Source of the DNA: Cognatilysobacter bugurensis
Lineage (GTDB): Bacteria; Pseudomonadota; Gammaproteobacteria; Xanthomonadales; Xanthomonadaceae
Length of the DNA stretch: 64,000 nt
Direction of reading: 5' to 3'
NCBI RefSeq assembly: GCF_014652095.1
Contig: NZ_BMYD01000002.1
Span: 186,001 to 250,000, forward strand
The position numbers and the translations under genes were made by a program. Shown one piece after another: positions 18,148 through 26,818 of the stretch (within the stretch, counting starts at the first letter, position 1; each line of letters begins with the position of its first letter). The notes below the pieces were generated by a model. It made no database searches. It was not told the DNA's origin and saw only the letters and a program-made list of their open reading frames with translations.

Positions 18148-20205
18148 ATGCACGCTTCGTTCTTGCCCGCCGCGTTGATGCTCGCGATGGCCGTGCCGCC
18201 CGCGATTGCGCAGGAATCGCCGACCGCGGCGCAACGCATCGCCGACACCGAGCTGATCCCGCGCGAAGCGCTGTTCGGCAACCCCGAGCGCGCCTCGGTG
18301 ATGATCAGCCCCGACGGGAAATACCTGAGCTGGATCGCGCCGGTCGACGGCGTCATGAACGTCTGGGTCGCGCCCGTGGACGATCCGTCCAAGGCGCGTG
18401 CCGTCACCAATGACACCGCGCGCGGCATCCGCAACCACTTCTGGTCGTACGCGCCCGACACGCTGCTCTACCTGCGCGACACCGGGGGCGACGAGGACTT
18501 CCACCTCTATGCGGTCAACCTCAAGACCGGCAAGGCCACCGACCTGACGCCGTTCGAGAAAACCACCGCGCAGGTCGTCGGCCTGAGCCATCGCCAGCCC
18601 GGCAGCGTGCTCGTCGGCATGAACGACCGCGACGCGCAATGGCACGACCTCTACCGCGTCGACCTGGCCACCGGCGAGCGCACGCTCGTGGAGAAAAACG
18701 ACGACCGCATCGGCCAGTACCTCGCCGACGATGACTTCGTCGTGCGCTATGCCACGCGCGCGCGCGACGACGGCGGCCGCGACGTGCTGCGGCCCGACGG
18801 CAAGGGCGGCTGGGCGGTGCATTCGTCGATCCCGTTCGAGGACGCGCTGACGACCGCGCCGCTCGGGCTCACCGCGGACGGCCGCACGCTGTACATGCTC
18901 GACTCGCGCGATCGCGACACGGCTGCGCTCTATGCGGTCGATGTTGGAAGCGGGCAGCGCAAGCTCGTGTTCGAGGACCGTCGCGCGGACGTCGGCAACA
19001 TGCTTGCGCATCCTAAGACCGGCGAGGCGCAGGCCGCAGCCGTCGATTACCTGCGCGAGGAATGGACGCCGATCGATCCGGCGGTGAAGGCCGACCTTGC
19101 AAAGCTGCAGGCAATCGGCCCGGGCGAGATCAACGTCAACGCGCGCACGCTCGATGACCGCACCTGGATCGTGACGTACTCGGCGGCCGAATCGCCGGCC
19201 GTGTACTACCGCTACGACCGCGACTCGGGCCAGCTCACCAAGCTGTTCGCCGCGCGCCCAGCGCTCGAGGGCAAACCGCTCGTGCCGCAGTGGCCGGTCG
19301 AGATCACATCGCGCGACGGCAAGACACTCGTGAGTTACCTCACGCTGCCCAAGAGCGCCGATCCCGACGGCGACGGCAAGGCGGACAGCGCGGTGCCGAT
19401 GGTGCTGCTCGTGCACGGCGGACCGTGGGCGCGCGACAGTTACGGCTACAACGGCTATGCGCAGTGGCTCGCAAACCGCGGCTACGCCGTGCTGTCGGTG
19501 AACTTCCGCGGCTCGACCGGCTTCGGCAAGGCGTTCACGAACGCCGGCAACGGCGAGTGGGGCGCGAAGATGCACGACGACCTGCTCGACGCGGTCGACT
19601 GGGCCGTCAAGCAGGGCGTCACGAAGAAGGACCAGGTCGCGATCATGGGCGGCAGCTACGGCGGATACGCGACGCTCGCCGGGCTCACATTCACGCCCGA
19701 TGCGTTCGCGTGTGGCGTCGACATCGTCGGCCCCTCGAACCTCAACACGCTGCTGTCGACCGTGCCGCCCTACTGGGCGAGCTTCTACGAGCAGCTGGCC
19801 CGGCGCATGGGCGATCCGCGCACCGAGGCGGGCAAGCAGTGGCTGACCGAGCGCTCGCCGCTGACGCGCGCGGACAAGATCAGCAAGCCGCTGCTGATCG
19901 GGCAGGGCGCGAACGACCCGCGCGTGAAGCAGGCCGAGTCCGACCAGATCGTCCAGGCGATGCAGAAGAACGACATCCCGGTGACGTACGTGCTGTTCCC
20001 CGACGAGGGCCACGGCTTTGCGCGGCCGGAGAACAGCAAGGCGTTCAACGCGGTCGCCGAGGGCTTTCTCAGCCAATGCCTGGGCGGGCGCGCCGAGCCG
20101 ATCGACTCGTTTGCCGGCTCGAGCATCTCGGTGCCTGCCGGGGCCGGCGGCGTGCCGGGGTTGGCCGATGCGATGAAGTCGCACACGCCGGCTGTCCGCA
20201 AGTAA
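18148..20205 (+). CDS. S9-family prolyl oligopeptidase-type peptidase, exported
   Basis: The 685-residue precursor has a signal peptide (about 1-22, ending AIAQ), a beta-propeller region (about 45-400; ISPDGKYLSW and DTLLYLRDTGGDEDFHLY are typical blades) and a C-terminal alpha/beta-hydrolase peptidase domain. The triad is Ser503 in GGSYGGY, Asp590 in GANDPRV and His622 in EGHGFA, with the oxyanion segment LVHGGPWARD. It should be a periplasmic oligopeptidase or dipeptidyl/acylaminoacyl peptidase; substrate preference cannot be read from sequence. The ATG has AAGGAG 8 nt upstream. A Ser/Pro/Gly-rich tail of about 45 residues follows the catalytic domain. It is transcribed alone. Confidence 0.92.
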   Translation: MHASFLPAALMLAMAVPPAIAQESPTAAQRIADTELIPREALFGNPERASVMISPDGKYLSWIAPVDGVMNVWVAPVDDPSKARAVTNDTARGIRNHFWSYAPDTLLYLRDTGGDEDFHLYAVNLKTGKATDLTPFEKTTAQVVGLSHRQPGSVLVGMNDRDAQWHDLYRVDLATGERTLVEKNDDRIGQYLADDDFVVRYATRARDDGGRDVLRPDGKGGWAVHSSIPFEDALTTAPLGLTADGRTLYMLDSRDRDTAALYAVDVGSGQRKLVFEDRRADVGNMLAHPKTGEAQAAAVDYLREEWTPIDPAVKADLAKLQAIGPGEINVNARTLDDRTWIVTYSAAESPAVYYRYDRDSGQLTKLFAARPALEGKPLVPQWPVEITSRDGKTLVSYLTLPKSADPDGDGKADSAVPMVLLVHGGPWARDSYGYNGYAQWLANRGYAVLSVNFRGSTGFGKAFTNAGNGEWGAKMHDDLLDAVDWAVKQGVTKKDQVAIMGGSYGGYATLAGLTFTPDAFACGVDIVGPSNLNTLLSTVPPYWASFYEQLARRMGDPRTEAGKQWLTERSPLTRADKISKPLLIGQGANDPRVKQAESDQIVQAMQKNDIPVTYVLFPDEGHGFARPENSKAFNAVAEGFLSQCLGGRAEPIDSFAGSSISVPAGAGGVPGLADAMKSHTPAVRK

Positions 20206-20342
20206 GCGCGCGCAGGCGGGACGCGGTCCGGCGAAGATCAGCCGGGCCGCATCGAATCCGGCCTTGACCGCGCCACGACCGTGCGCGGAGCGGGGCGCGG
20301 GCCGGACGCTGCCCAGCGGTCGCCCGTGTTTTGGGTGGCCTA

Positions 20343-21230
20343 TCAGCGGCCGCCGCGTTCCTCGAGCCACGTGCGCACTGCGCGCGCGAACGTGGCGCCG
20401 GCCTGCGGGTGAGCGCCGAGGTAGAAGTCCGGCTCAATCAGCTCGGCCTCCATCAGCACCCAGCGGCCGTCGGCATCGGGCACGGTGTCGATGCGCGCGT
20501 ACAGCAGCGGGGAATCGATTGCCGCAAACACCTGCTCCGCGAGCGCGAGCGCACCGGCAGGCGCGGCATCGAGCGCGGTGTAGACGCCGCCGTACTGGAC
20601 CTGGATGCGGAACTCGCCCGCGACCGGTCGCTTGTTCACGACATGGCTGAGCCGGCCGCCGAAGAACAGCAGCGAGGTCTCGCCAGCGGTCTCGATCGTA
20701 TCGAGGTAGGGCTGGATCATTGCCGCGCCTTCGGGCGCATCGTCGAGCGCGTCGCCGCGGCGCACGCGCAGCGTTTTCCACGCACCGCCCGAGACCGTCG
20801 GCTTGACGATGAGCTGCGCCGCGCCGGTGGCATCGAACGCGGCGTCGAGGTCCGCGGCGCTGACGCGCTCCGTCCACGTCGTCGGCGGGATCGCGATGCC
20901 GCATTCGGCGAAGCGCTGCAGATAACGCTTGTCGGAGTTCCATGCGAGCACGTCCGCCGGGTTGGCCAGCGCAACGCCGGCCTCGCGCCATGCCGTGCAG
21001 GCCTGCATCCAGCGCGCGGGCTGCGTGTGGTAGCCCCAAGCGAGCAGCGGCAGCACGAGCGGATAGCCGGCGAGCGCGTCGGCTTCGTCGACATGCGCGG
21101 TCCACGGCGTCGGCGTTGCGGTGATCCCGTCGCCGGCCAATGCCGTGCGCAGGCGCTCGAGCACCACCGGCCACAGGTCGGCGAATGCGGTTTCGTTCGG
21201 ATCGGGGGTAAGGACGGCGATCTCGGTCAT
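20343..21230 (-). CDS. ATP-grasp family ligase (RimK/glutathione synthetase-like)
   Basis: The 295-residue protein has ATP-grasp features: LVLPLLAWGYH and NSDKRYLQRF in the N-terminal part, AQLIVKPTVSGGAWKT (nucleotide-binding loop, about 140-155), MIQPYLDTI (hinge region), VNKRPVAGEFRIQVQYGG, and the metal-binding acidic segment VLMEAELIEPDFYL. Enzymes of this type form amide or similar bonds by acyl-phosphate chemistry. Widespread bacterial relatives resemble DcsG, the cyclo-ligase of D-cycloserine synthesis, but the real substrate is unknown. The ATG beginning MTEIAVL was chosen because the upstream frame has no coding character. It lies downstream of the LytS/LytTR operon and may be independent of it. 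Confidence 0.8.
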   Translation of the reverse strand: MTEIAVLTPDPNETAFADLWPVVLERLRTALAGDGITATPTPWTAHVDEADALAGYPLVLPLLAWGYHTQPARWMQACTAWREAGVALANPADVLAWNSDKRYLQRFAECGIAIPPTTWTERVSAADLDAAFDATGAAQLIVKPTVSGGAWKTLRVRRGDALDDAPEGAAMIQPYLDTIETAGETSLLFFGGRLSHVVNKRPVAGEFRIQVQYGGVYTALDAAPAGALALAEQVFAAIDSPLLYARIDTVPDADGRWVLMEAELIEPDFYLGAHPQAGATFARAVRTWLEERGGR

Positions 21231-21503
21231 CGTGAACCTGGCAAGCCGGGCAGGAGCGGGCGCGCGAGTGTAGCGACCCGCAATGCGCGACGACCGCGCC
21301 ATCTGTGCAGCCGGCGGCTCACGCCACGCTCCGCACACTCAACGCCGGCTGTCGCGCGCAACGGGCGCAGACACACGCATGCTCACGACGCCGCCGACTG
21401 GCCGCGTTCGCTTCAGTTCAAGATTCCGGTGCTGACGACCCGCTCGCCCGTTCAGCCGCCACGCGGCTCACACATCGACGCCGCATCGCGCGGCGCCTCC
21501 CAC

Positions 21504-21644
21504 TCAGGCGATCAGGCCGAACGCGGCCAGGCCCAGTACCGCACTCAGCGAAGAGGCGGCAAGCATCGCGAAGAACACCTCGCGTGCCGTGCGTTCGCTG
21601 CTCGCGCCAAGGCGGCGCGCTTCCATTCGGTGGGCTTCCGTCAT
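21504..21644 (-). CDS. Small single-helix membrane protein (46 aa)
   Basis: This short frame encodes a polar N-terminal half (about 22 residues, rich in Arg and Glu) followed by one hydrophobic helix (VFFAMLAASSLSAVLGLAAF) that runs to the C-terminus. That layout is typical of bacterial single-span small membrane proteins. There is no clear Shine-Dalgarno site (only GGA about 9 nt before the ATG), but the upstream DNA is unusually AT-rich, as expected for a promoter. No family is recognised. It lies between the two-component operon and the ATP-grasp gene. Confidence 0.45.
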   Translation of the reverse strand: MTEAHRMEARRLGASSERTAREVFFAMLAASSLSAVLGLAAFGLIA

Positions 21645-21821
21645 TGCGAACAATCCAAGCTAATCAAACCAAGTCCGACTAGCTTGCACGTTCAAATGTG
21701 TTTATTTCGTTTACATCGAAGCTCGGCCACGGCCGCACCCATGGATGAGCTAAAAGGCCATTAATTCATCCGACTTTCACACGACGCTGGAATCGCACTC
21801 CGCCAAGCGCGACCGCAGACG

Positions 21822-22091
21822 TCACAGGCGCTCAGCGAGGCTGATCGTCCACATTGCTCTGTCAACGCGATGCAGCGATGCACAGGGCAGTGCGATGTGC
21901 ACCGCTGGCATCCATGCGATTTCCGCGCACATCCAGCTCTCGAATGGACGGCTTCGAGCGGACTTCGCGATCACATGCATCGCGTGGACGCGGCCGCGAC
22001 ATGCAGGCTCGATATCCACGTGCACGTTCGCTCCGCAGACGTAGAGCGCCAGCGCGAACAGGGCGATGGCGATTGGCTTATCCCACTCCAT
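21822..22091 (-). CDS. Possible small membrane protein downstream of the LytTR regulator
   Basis: The 89-residue frame starts 24 nt after the stop of the LytTR regulator on the same strand and has a good GAGGTG ribosome-binding site about 4 nt before its ATG. It opens with one hydrophobic helix (KPIAIALFALALYVCGANV). The remaining 65 residues look less like a real protein, so the C-terminal part may be the result of a frameshift or the gene may be spurious. If real, it is the third gene of the sensor/regulator operon. No family recognised. Confidence 0.38.
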   Translation of the reverse strand: MEWDKPIAIALFALALYVCGANVHVDIEPACRGRVHAMHVIAKSARSRPFESWMCAEIAWMPAVHIALPCASLHRVDRAMWTISLAERL

Positions 22092-22115
22092 GGATCACCT
22101 CGTCGTCTGTTGCAC

Positions 22116-22895
22116 TCACATGTGCCGGAATAGCGCCATGAACGGCGTGCTGACCGTCAGCATTTCAGGTCGAGCGCGCAGGCGTACCGTGCCGCGGCCG
22201 CTGTCGTCGCGTGTAATGCCGGCAATTGCGCGCAGGTTGACGATCGTCGAACGGTGAATCTGTTTGAACGTCTGCGCGTCGAGCCGCGCAAGCAGCTCCC
22301 GCAACGGCGTGCGCAGCAGCGCCTCGCCCTCGGCGGTGACCACGGTCGTGTACTTCTGCTCCGCGCGAAAGTAGACGACGTCGTCGATCGCGATGAGCCG
22401 CGTCTCGCGGCCTGCGCTTGCGGTGAGCCACACGAGCGGCTCGGGCGCGACTTCCGCCGTGGGCCGGGTCGCGCCCAGGCGTTCGATGAGCGCCCGCAGC
22501 GAATCGACGTCCGGCGGCGCGTTGCGTGCCTGCAGTCGCTGCACGGTGGCTGCAAGGCGCTCGGGCGTGACGGGCTTGAGCAGGTAGTCCACCGCGCCGC
22601 GATCGAACGCGTCGAGCGCGTGCTTGTCGTACGCCGTCACGAACACGATCTGCGTGCGCGGGCTCGCCTCGACCGCCGCGGCCGCGACTTCGAGTCCGGT
22701 GAGGCCGGGCATGCGGATGTCGAGAAACGCGACGTCCGGCGTGTGCGCTGCGATCGCATCGAGCGCGCTTGCGCCGTCCTCGCATTCGGCGATCACCTGG
22801 AGGCACGGCCAGGCCGTGCGCAACTGCGCGAGCAGCGCATCGCGCAACAGCGTCTCGTCTTCGGCGATCACGGCGGTGACGCGCGAATCAGACAC
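22116..22895 (-). CDS. LytTR-family response regulator
   Basis: The 259-residue protein has a receiver domain (about 5-120) with acidic pocket EDE at 12-14, phospho-acceptor Asp59 in FLDIRMPG and Lys in YLLKPV, and a C-terminal LytTR DNA-binding domain (about 155-259; IDDVVYFRAEQKYTTVVT and FKQIHRSTIVNL are hallmark segments). It should bind promoter DNA as a phosphorylation-dependent regulator in the AlgR/LytR style. The GTG start overlaps the end of the kinase gene by 8 nt, so the two are translationally coupled and form a cognate pair. Target genes are unknown; candidates are the small downstream ORFs. Confidence 0.9.
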   Translation of the reverse strand: MSDSRVTAVIAEDETLLRDALLAQLRTAWPCLQVIAECEDGASALDAIAAHTPDVAFLDIRMPGLTGLEVAAAAVEASPRTQIVFVTAYDKHALDAFDRGAVDYLLKPVTPERLAATVQRLQARNAPPDVDSLRALIERLGATRPTAEVAPEPLVWLTASAGRETRLIAIDDVVYFRAEQKYTTVVTAEGEALLRTPLRELLARLDAQTFKQIHRSTIVNLRAIAGITRDDSGRGTVRLRARPEMLTVSTPFMALFRHM

Positions 22896-24138
22896 GGGCA
22901 GCCTCCAGCTCGTTGCACGCGGGCACTGTGAGCGTTGCGGCCACGCCACTGGGGAAGTTCGACACCACTGCGAGCGATGCGTCCGTGCCGTGCACAAGGC
23001 GCAGCCGCTCGCGCACGTTGCGCAGGCCGATGCCGGTGCCACTGGACTGTGTACGCAGGCCTTCGCCGTCGTCGGCAACGGTAATCGCGACCTCACCGTC
23101 ATGGCGGCGCGCGCGGATCCACACGGTGCCGCCCGCGGTGCGCGGCTCGAGCCCGTGCTTGATCGCGTTCTCGACCAGCGTCTGCAGCATCATCGGCGGC
23201 AGTGGCGTTGCGCGCAGCGCATCCGGCACGTCGATGTGCACCGACAGCCGCGGGCCCATGCGGATGCGCAGGATCTCGAGATAGGCGACCGCGCGTTCGA
23301 GCTCCATGCCGAGCGTGGACGGGGCGTCCTCGTCGCGCGGCAGCGAGTGGCGCAGGTACTGGATCAGATGGCCGAGCATCTCGTCGGCGCGGGCCGCGTC
23401 GCTGCGGGTCAGCAGCTGCGCGCTGGCGAGCGTGTTGTAGAGAAAGTGCGGCTCGACCTGCGCATGCAGCAGGCTCAACTTCGCGACCGTGAGTTCTTTC
23501 TCGACCGCCGTCTGCGTGGCGCGGTCCTGCTCGCCGCGGCGGCGTGCGGCGACCCGCCGCGAGATCGCGCGGACGATCGCCTCGGCGTTCTCGTAATTGG
23601 TGCCGTCGTCGACGAAGAACCAATCGCTCCACGCGGCGGTTTCGGGTTCGCAGATCAGCGTGACGCTGCCGCTGTCATGGGTGGGCGTCACCGTCGCGAG
23701 GATCTGGTTGTGCATGACGCCGAAGCCACGCAGTGGATTCCAGCGGCCCAGCAGGTCGTCACCGGTTTTCGGCCGGCCCACCGTCGCACGAATCTGCAGG
23801 CTGTCGCGTGCGCTTTCGACGTGCTCGATGCGCGGCAGTTCGCGGATCGCGGCGTCGAGCAGGTCGAACGCCTCGCCGGCCTCGAACGGGATCTCGATCT
23901 GCCGTCGCTGGCGGTTTTCGACCGTGGTCTTGTCGACGCGGCCGGCGATCAGGCGCACACGATGCAGGTGGGAGGCCGTGCCGGCCAGCACACAGGCGGT
24001 CAGGCCGAACAGCACGAGCATGATCGGCAGCTCGAACCAGGCCAGAAACGGGATGGATGAGTACAGCGCCGCGAACACGCCGAAGACGAGCGCCCAGGCA
24101 ACGGCGAGGCGGAGAATGAACAACACGCTTCGGATCAC
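22888..24138 (-). CDS. LytS/YehU-type sensor histidine kinase
   Basis: The 416-residue protein starts with two hydrophobic helices (about 4-25 and 33-60), then a soluble region of about 140 residues with no recognised domain, a His_kinase domain (KLSLLHAQVEPHFLYNTLAS, with His in the EPHFLYN motif) and an HATPase domain (TLVENAIKHGL, VADDGEGL, GIGLRNVRERL). This is the layout of kinases paired with LytTR regulators, and the regulator gene overlaps its 3' end. The signal sensed is unknown. I chose the GTG just before the first helix; no ATG is available near the domain start and the ribosome-binding site is weak, so the start is uncertain. Confidence 0.85.
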   Translation of the reverse strand: MIRSVLFILRLAVAWALVFGVFAALYSSIPFLAWFELPIMLVLFGLTACVLAGTASHLHRVRLIAGRVDKTTVENRQRRQIEIPFEAGEAFDLLDAAIRELPRIEHVESARDSLQIRATVGRPKTGDDLLGRWNPLRGFGVMHNQILATVTPTHDSGSVTLICEPETAAWSDWFFVDDGTNYENAEAIVRAISRRVAARRRGEQDRATQTAVEKELTVAKLSLLHAQVEPHFLYNTLASAQLLTRSDAARADEMLGHLIQYLRHSLPRDEDAPSTLGMELERAVAYLEILRIRMGPRLSVHIDVPDALRATPLPPMMLQTLVENAIKHGLEPRTAGGTVWIRARRHDGEVAITVADDGEGLRTQSSGTGIGLRNVRERLRLVHGTDASLAVVSNFPSGVAATLTVPACNELEAARV

Positions 24139-24274
24139 GACGCACCGGACTCGGGGAATGTGCGGCGGAGCATAGCGAGCCTGTCGCGGCCGTCGATTGC
24201 GGCTGTGACGAACCGTGTCGTCGATGCGATGAATGCCCGCGGTGGCCGATGAACGCGGCGGCCGGCGGGCTCGG

Positions 24275-25972
24275 TCAAGCGCGTCCGGCGGCCGGCGCGT
24301 GGGCGATCCAGTGCGCGAGCGCGGGGCCCGGCATCGGCCGCGCGAACCAGTAGCCCTGCAAGGCCTCGCAGCCGACGTCTTCGAAATAGCGCACCTGCTC
24401 GAGCGTTTCCACGCCCTCGGCGACGACATCGAGCGGCAGCGTGTGCGCCAGCGCGATGATCGCCTGCGCGATCGCGCAGCTCTGCGGGTCGCCGGGCATG
24501 TGCTGCACGAACAGCCGGTCGATCTTGATGCGGTCCACTGGCAGTCGCGCGAGGTAGCTCAGCGCCGAGTATCCGGTGCCGAAATCATCGATCGCCACGC
24601 GCATGCCCGCGTCGCGGAGCCGCTGCAGGGCCGTGCCGCCGCAGCGGTCGTGGTCGAGCAGCTCGCGTTCGGTGAGTTCCACCTCGAGGTCGCCCGCGCA
24701 CAGCCCGCTGCGTGCGAGCGCGTCCTGCACGTGGTCGAAGATCGCCGGGTCGAGCAGCTCGTTCACGCACAGGTTGAGCGCGATGCGGAAGTGCGGCAGT
24801 CCCGCGTCGTGCCAGAGCCGGACCTGGCCGCAGGCCTCGCTGAGCGCCCAGAGCGTGATCTCGTGCATGAGCCCGCAGCCGCGGGCCATCGTGATGATCT
24901 CGTCCGGCGTGCGATGGGCCAGCCGCTTGTCGGTGCACCGCAGCAGCGCCTCCGCGCCGACGATGCCGCCGCCGTTTGCGCCCACCTGCGGCTGGTAGTG
25001 CAGTTCGAAGCGCTTGCGCTGCACCGCCTCACGCAAGGCGGCACGGTCCTCGCCGAGTCGGTGGGCTTCGCGATCGAGCTCGCGGGAGGCGAAGCGGTAC
25101 CCGCTGCGGGTCTCGCTCTTGACGCGGTACATCGCGCCGTCGGCCATGCGCAGCAGCTGCGGCAGCTCGCTGGTGTCGTGCGGGAACACCGCGAGCCCGA
25201 TGCTCGCCGAGACCGACACCTCTTCGCCCTCGACGGTAAACGGCGCGCCCAGTGCGTCCACGAGCTGCTGCGCGACGCGTCGTCCGCCGTCGAGCTCGTG
25301 CACGTCGGTCTGGATCAGGCCGAACTCGTCGCCGCCGAGCCGCGCGAGCACGTCGGCCTTTCGCACGAGCCGCTCCATGCGTCGCGCGGCCTGCCGCAGC
25401 AGGTCATCGCCCGCGGCGTGGCCGAGGCGGTCGTTGACCTCCTTGAAGCGGTCGAGGTCGAGCACGTGGATGATCAGCTGCTGGCCGCGTCGCAGCGTCG
25501 ATTCGGCCAGCAGCTCGAGCTGCTCGTTGAACGCGAGGCGGTTCGCCAGGCCGGTGAGTGCATCGACACGCGCAAGCCGGGCGAGCGCCTCGGCGCGCCG
25601 CTTGTCGGCCGTGGCGTCGCGCATGATCTTGACGTAGCCGTCGACGCCGTCGGCGCTGCGCACCGGCGAGACGCTGCCGTCGATCCACACTCTCGAGCCG
25701 TCGCGCCGGATGTGCCAGCGCTTGTCGACGGCGATGCCATCGTCGTGTGCGGCGCGGATCTCCCGCTCGGGAACGCAGTCCGCGCAGTCCGCGGGCGTGA
25801 AGATGAGATCGATGCGCTCGCCTTCGGCGGCTGCGGCATTGAATCGGAACAGGCGTTCGGCGCCGCGGTTCCACAGGCGGATGCGGCGGTCGTCGTCGAG
25901 CACGACGAAGCCGAAGTCGGTGACGCTGTCGGCGATCGGCCGCAGCGACTGCAGTGCGCGATCGGAAAGCAT
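24275..25972 (-). CDS. PAS-GGDEF-EAL c-di-GMP turnover protein
   Basis: The 565-residue soluble protein has a PAS domain (about 10-130, with a C-terminal GYVKIMRDATADK exit segment), a GGDEF domain (about 135-300; DALTGLANR, LDLDRFKEVND and an intact GGDEF) and an EAL domain (about 320-560; GAEALLR, LNLCVNE, VELTERE, IDDFGTGYSALSYL, KIDRLF, VAEGVET and LQGYWF). Both catalytic signatures look intact, so it could make and break c-di-GMP, although in many such proteins one half is regulatory. The PAS domain implies sensing of a small ligand or redox state. The ATG beginning MLSDRAL is the first near the PAS domain. It stands alone. Confidence 0.9.
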   Translation of the reverse strand: MLSDRALQSLRPIADSVTDFGFVVLDDDRRIRLWNRGAERLFRFNAAAAEGERIDLIFTPADCADCVPEREIRAAHDDGIAVDKRWHIRRDGSRVWIDGSVSPVRSADGVDGYVKIMRDATADKRRAEALARLARVDALTGLANRLAFNEQLELLAESTLRRGQQLIIHVLDLDRFKEVNDRLGHAAGDDLLRQAARRMERLVRKADVLARLGGDEFGLIQTDVHELDGGRRVAQQLVDALGAPFTVEGEEVSVSASIGLAVFPHDTSELPQLLRMADGAMYRVKSETRSGYRFASRELDREAHRLGEDRAALREAVQRKRFELHYQPQVGANGGGIVGAEALLRCTDKRLAHRTPDEIITMARGCGLMHEITLWALSEACGQVRLWHDAGLPHFRIALNLCVNELLDPAIFDHVQDALARSGLCAGDLEVELTERELLDHDRCGGTALQRLRDAGMRVAIDDFGTGYSALSYLARLPVDRIKIDRLFVQHMPGDPQSCAIAQAIIALAHTLPLDVVAEGVETLEQVRYFEDVGCEALQGYWFARPMPGPALAHWIAHAPAAGRA

Positions 25973-26201
25973 GGGCACCCCGATGCGGGAGACACCGCCC
26001 GGCCGCGTGAGGCCGGGGCCGTAAACGACCCTAGACCCCGGCGCGGCCGCCCCGCGTGAAGACTGCATTCAGCCACGCATCCAGCCGGCTTCCCGCGGTC
26101 GCCGCCGCCGTCGCAGAGAGCGGAGCATGGCCTCGGTTCCGGTCGCGAACTCGCGTTCTCCGGACTCAGGTCAGTTGGATCGACTGTCGACGCCGCGCGC
26201 G

Positions 26202-26807
26202 TCAGCCCGCAGCGCGCTCGACGGTGTAATCGATCGGCTTGTAGCGGAAGTTGTTTGACTGCCCGGCCGAGCACGCCGTGAGGGCGGCGACCAGTGGCAT
26301 GCGCGCGCGCAGGCGGATGCGGTCGCCCGGTTTGCTGCGCGGTGGGCGCACCTCGAGGCGGCCGGTGTCGGCGTCGACCGCGACGTGCATGAACACGTTG
26401 AACGCGATCGGGATGCGGTCCACGCCGATGTCATACGGCGCGAGCGCATGGGCGAGGTTGCCCTCGCACCCCGGGCGCCCTTCGGTCTCACCGTAGATGA
26501 TCTCGAACGTGTCCTTCGAGCACGGCGTGAGCGTGAAATCGTGGCGCCCGCAGTCGTCCTCGATGATTTCGAACATCGGCCGGCTGCGGTTGGAATACAG
26601 CAGGTCGCCGGTCGTCAGAAAGAGCCGGGATGCGTAGTCGATCGAGCGGCCGGACGACAGGTACTCGCGCGTGTCATCGCGTGCGAATGCGACAAGGTCG
26701 CTGACCTGTTCGCCTTCGGGATCGACGATCACGAGCACGTCGCCTTCGTCGAGTTCGACCGCGCGCGCCGAGCATGGCGGCACGCGTTGCAGTGCATCGA
26801 TGGACAT
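26202..26807 (-). CDS. DUF1989 / urea carboxylase-associated family protein
   Basis: The 201-residue protein matches DUF1989: GDVLVIVDPEGEQVSDLVAF near the N-terminus, YLSSGRSIDYASRLFLTTGDLLYSN, then DDCGRHDFTLTPCSK and a central LAPYDIGVDRIPIAFNVFMHV, ending with LTACSAGQSNNF. The family is found next to urea carboxylase and related nitrogen-metabolism genes; some members act in guanidine or carboxyguanidine breakdown, the rest are uncharacterised. A GAGGAG site about 8 nt before the ATG supports the start. It lies 11 nt downstream of the YqcI/YcgG-family gene and almost certainly shares its mRNA, which suggests both handle the same nitrogen compound. Confidence 0.85.
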   Translation of the reverse strand: MSIDALQRVPPCSARAVELDEGDVLVIVDPEGEQVSDLVAFARDDTREYLSSGRSIDYASRLFLTTGDLLYSNRSRPMFEIIEDDCGRHDFTLTPCSKDTFEIIYGETEGRPGCEGNLAHALAPYDIGVDRIPIAFNVFMHVAVDADTGRLEVRPPRSKPGDRIRLRARMPLVAALTACSAGQSNNFRYKPIDYTVERAAG

Positions 26808-26818
26808 CCGCGGTCTCC

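Noticed and set aside
18133..20370. 745-residue open frame on the minus strand
   Set aside because: Antisense shadow of the S9 peptidase, which has a complete triad and signal peptide.
24233..26059. 608-residue open frame on the plus strand
   Set aside because: Antisense shadow of the PAS-GGDEF-EAL gene.
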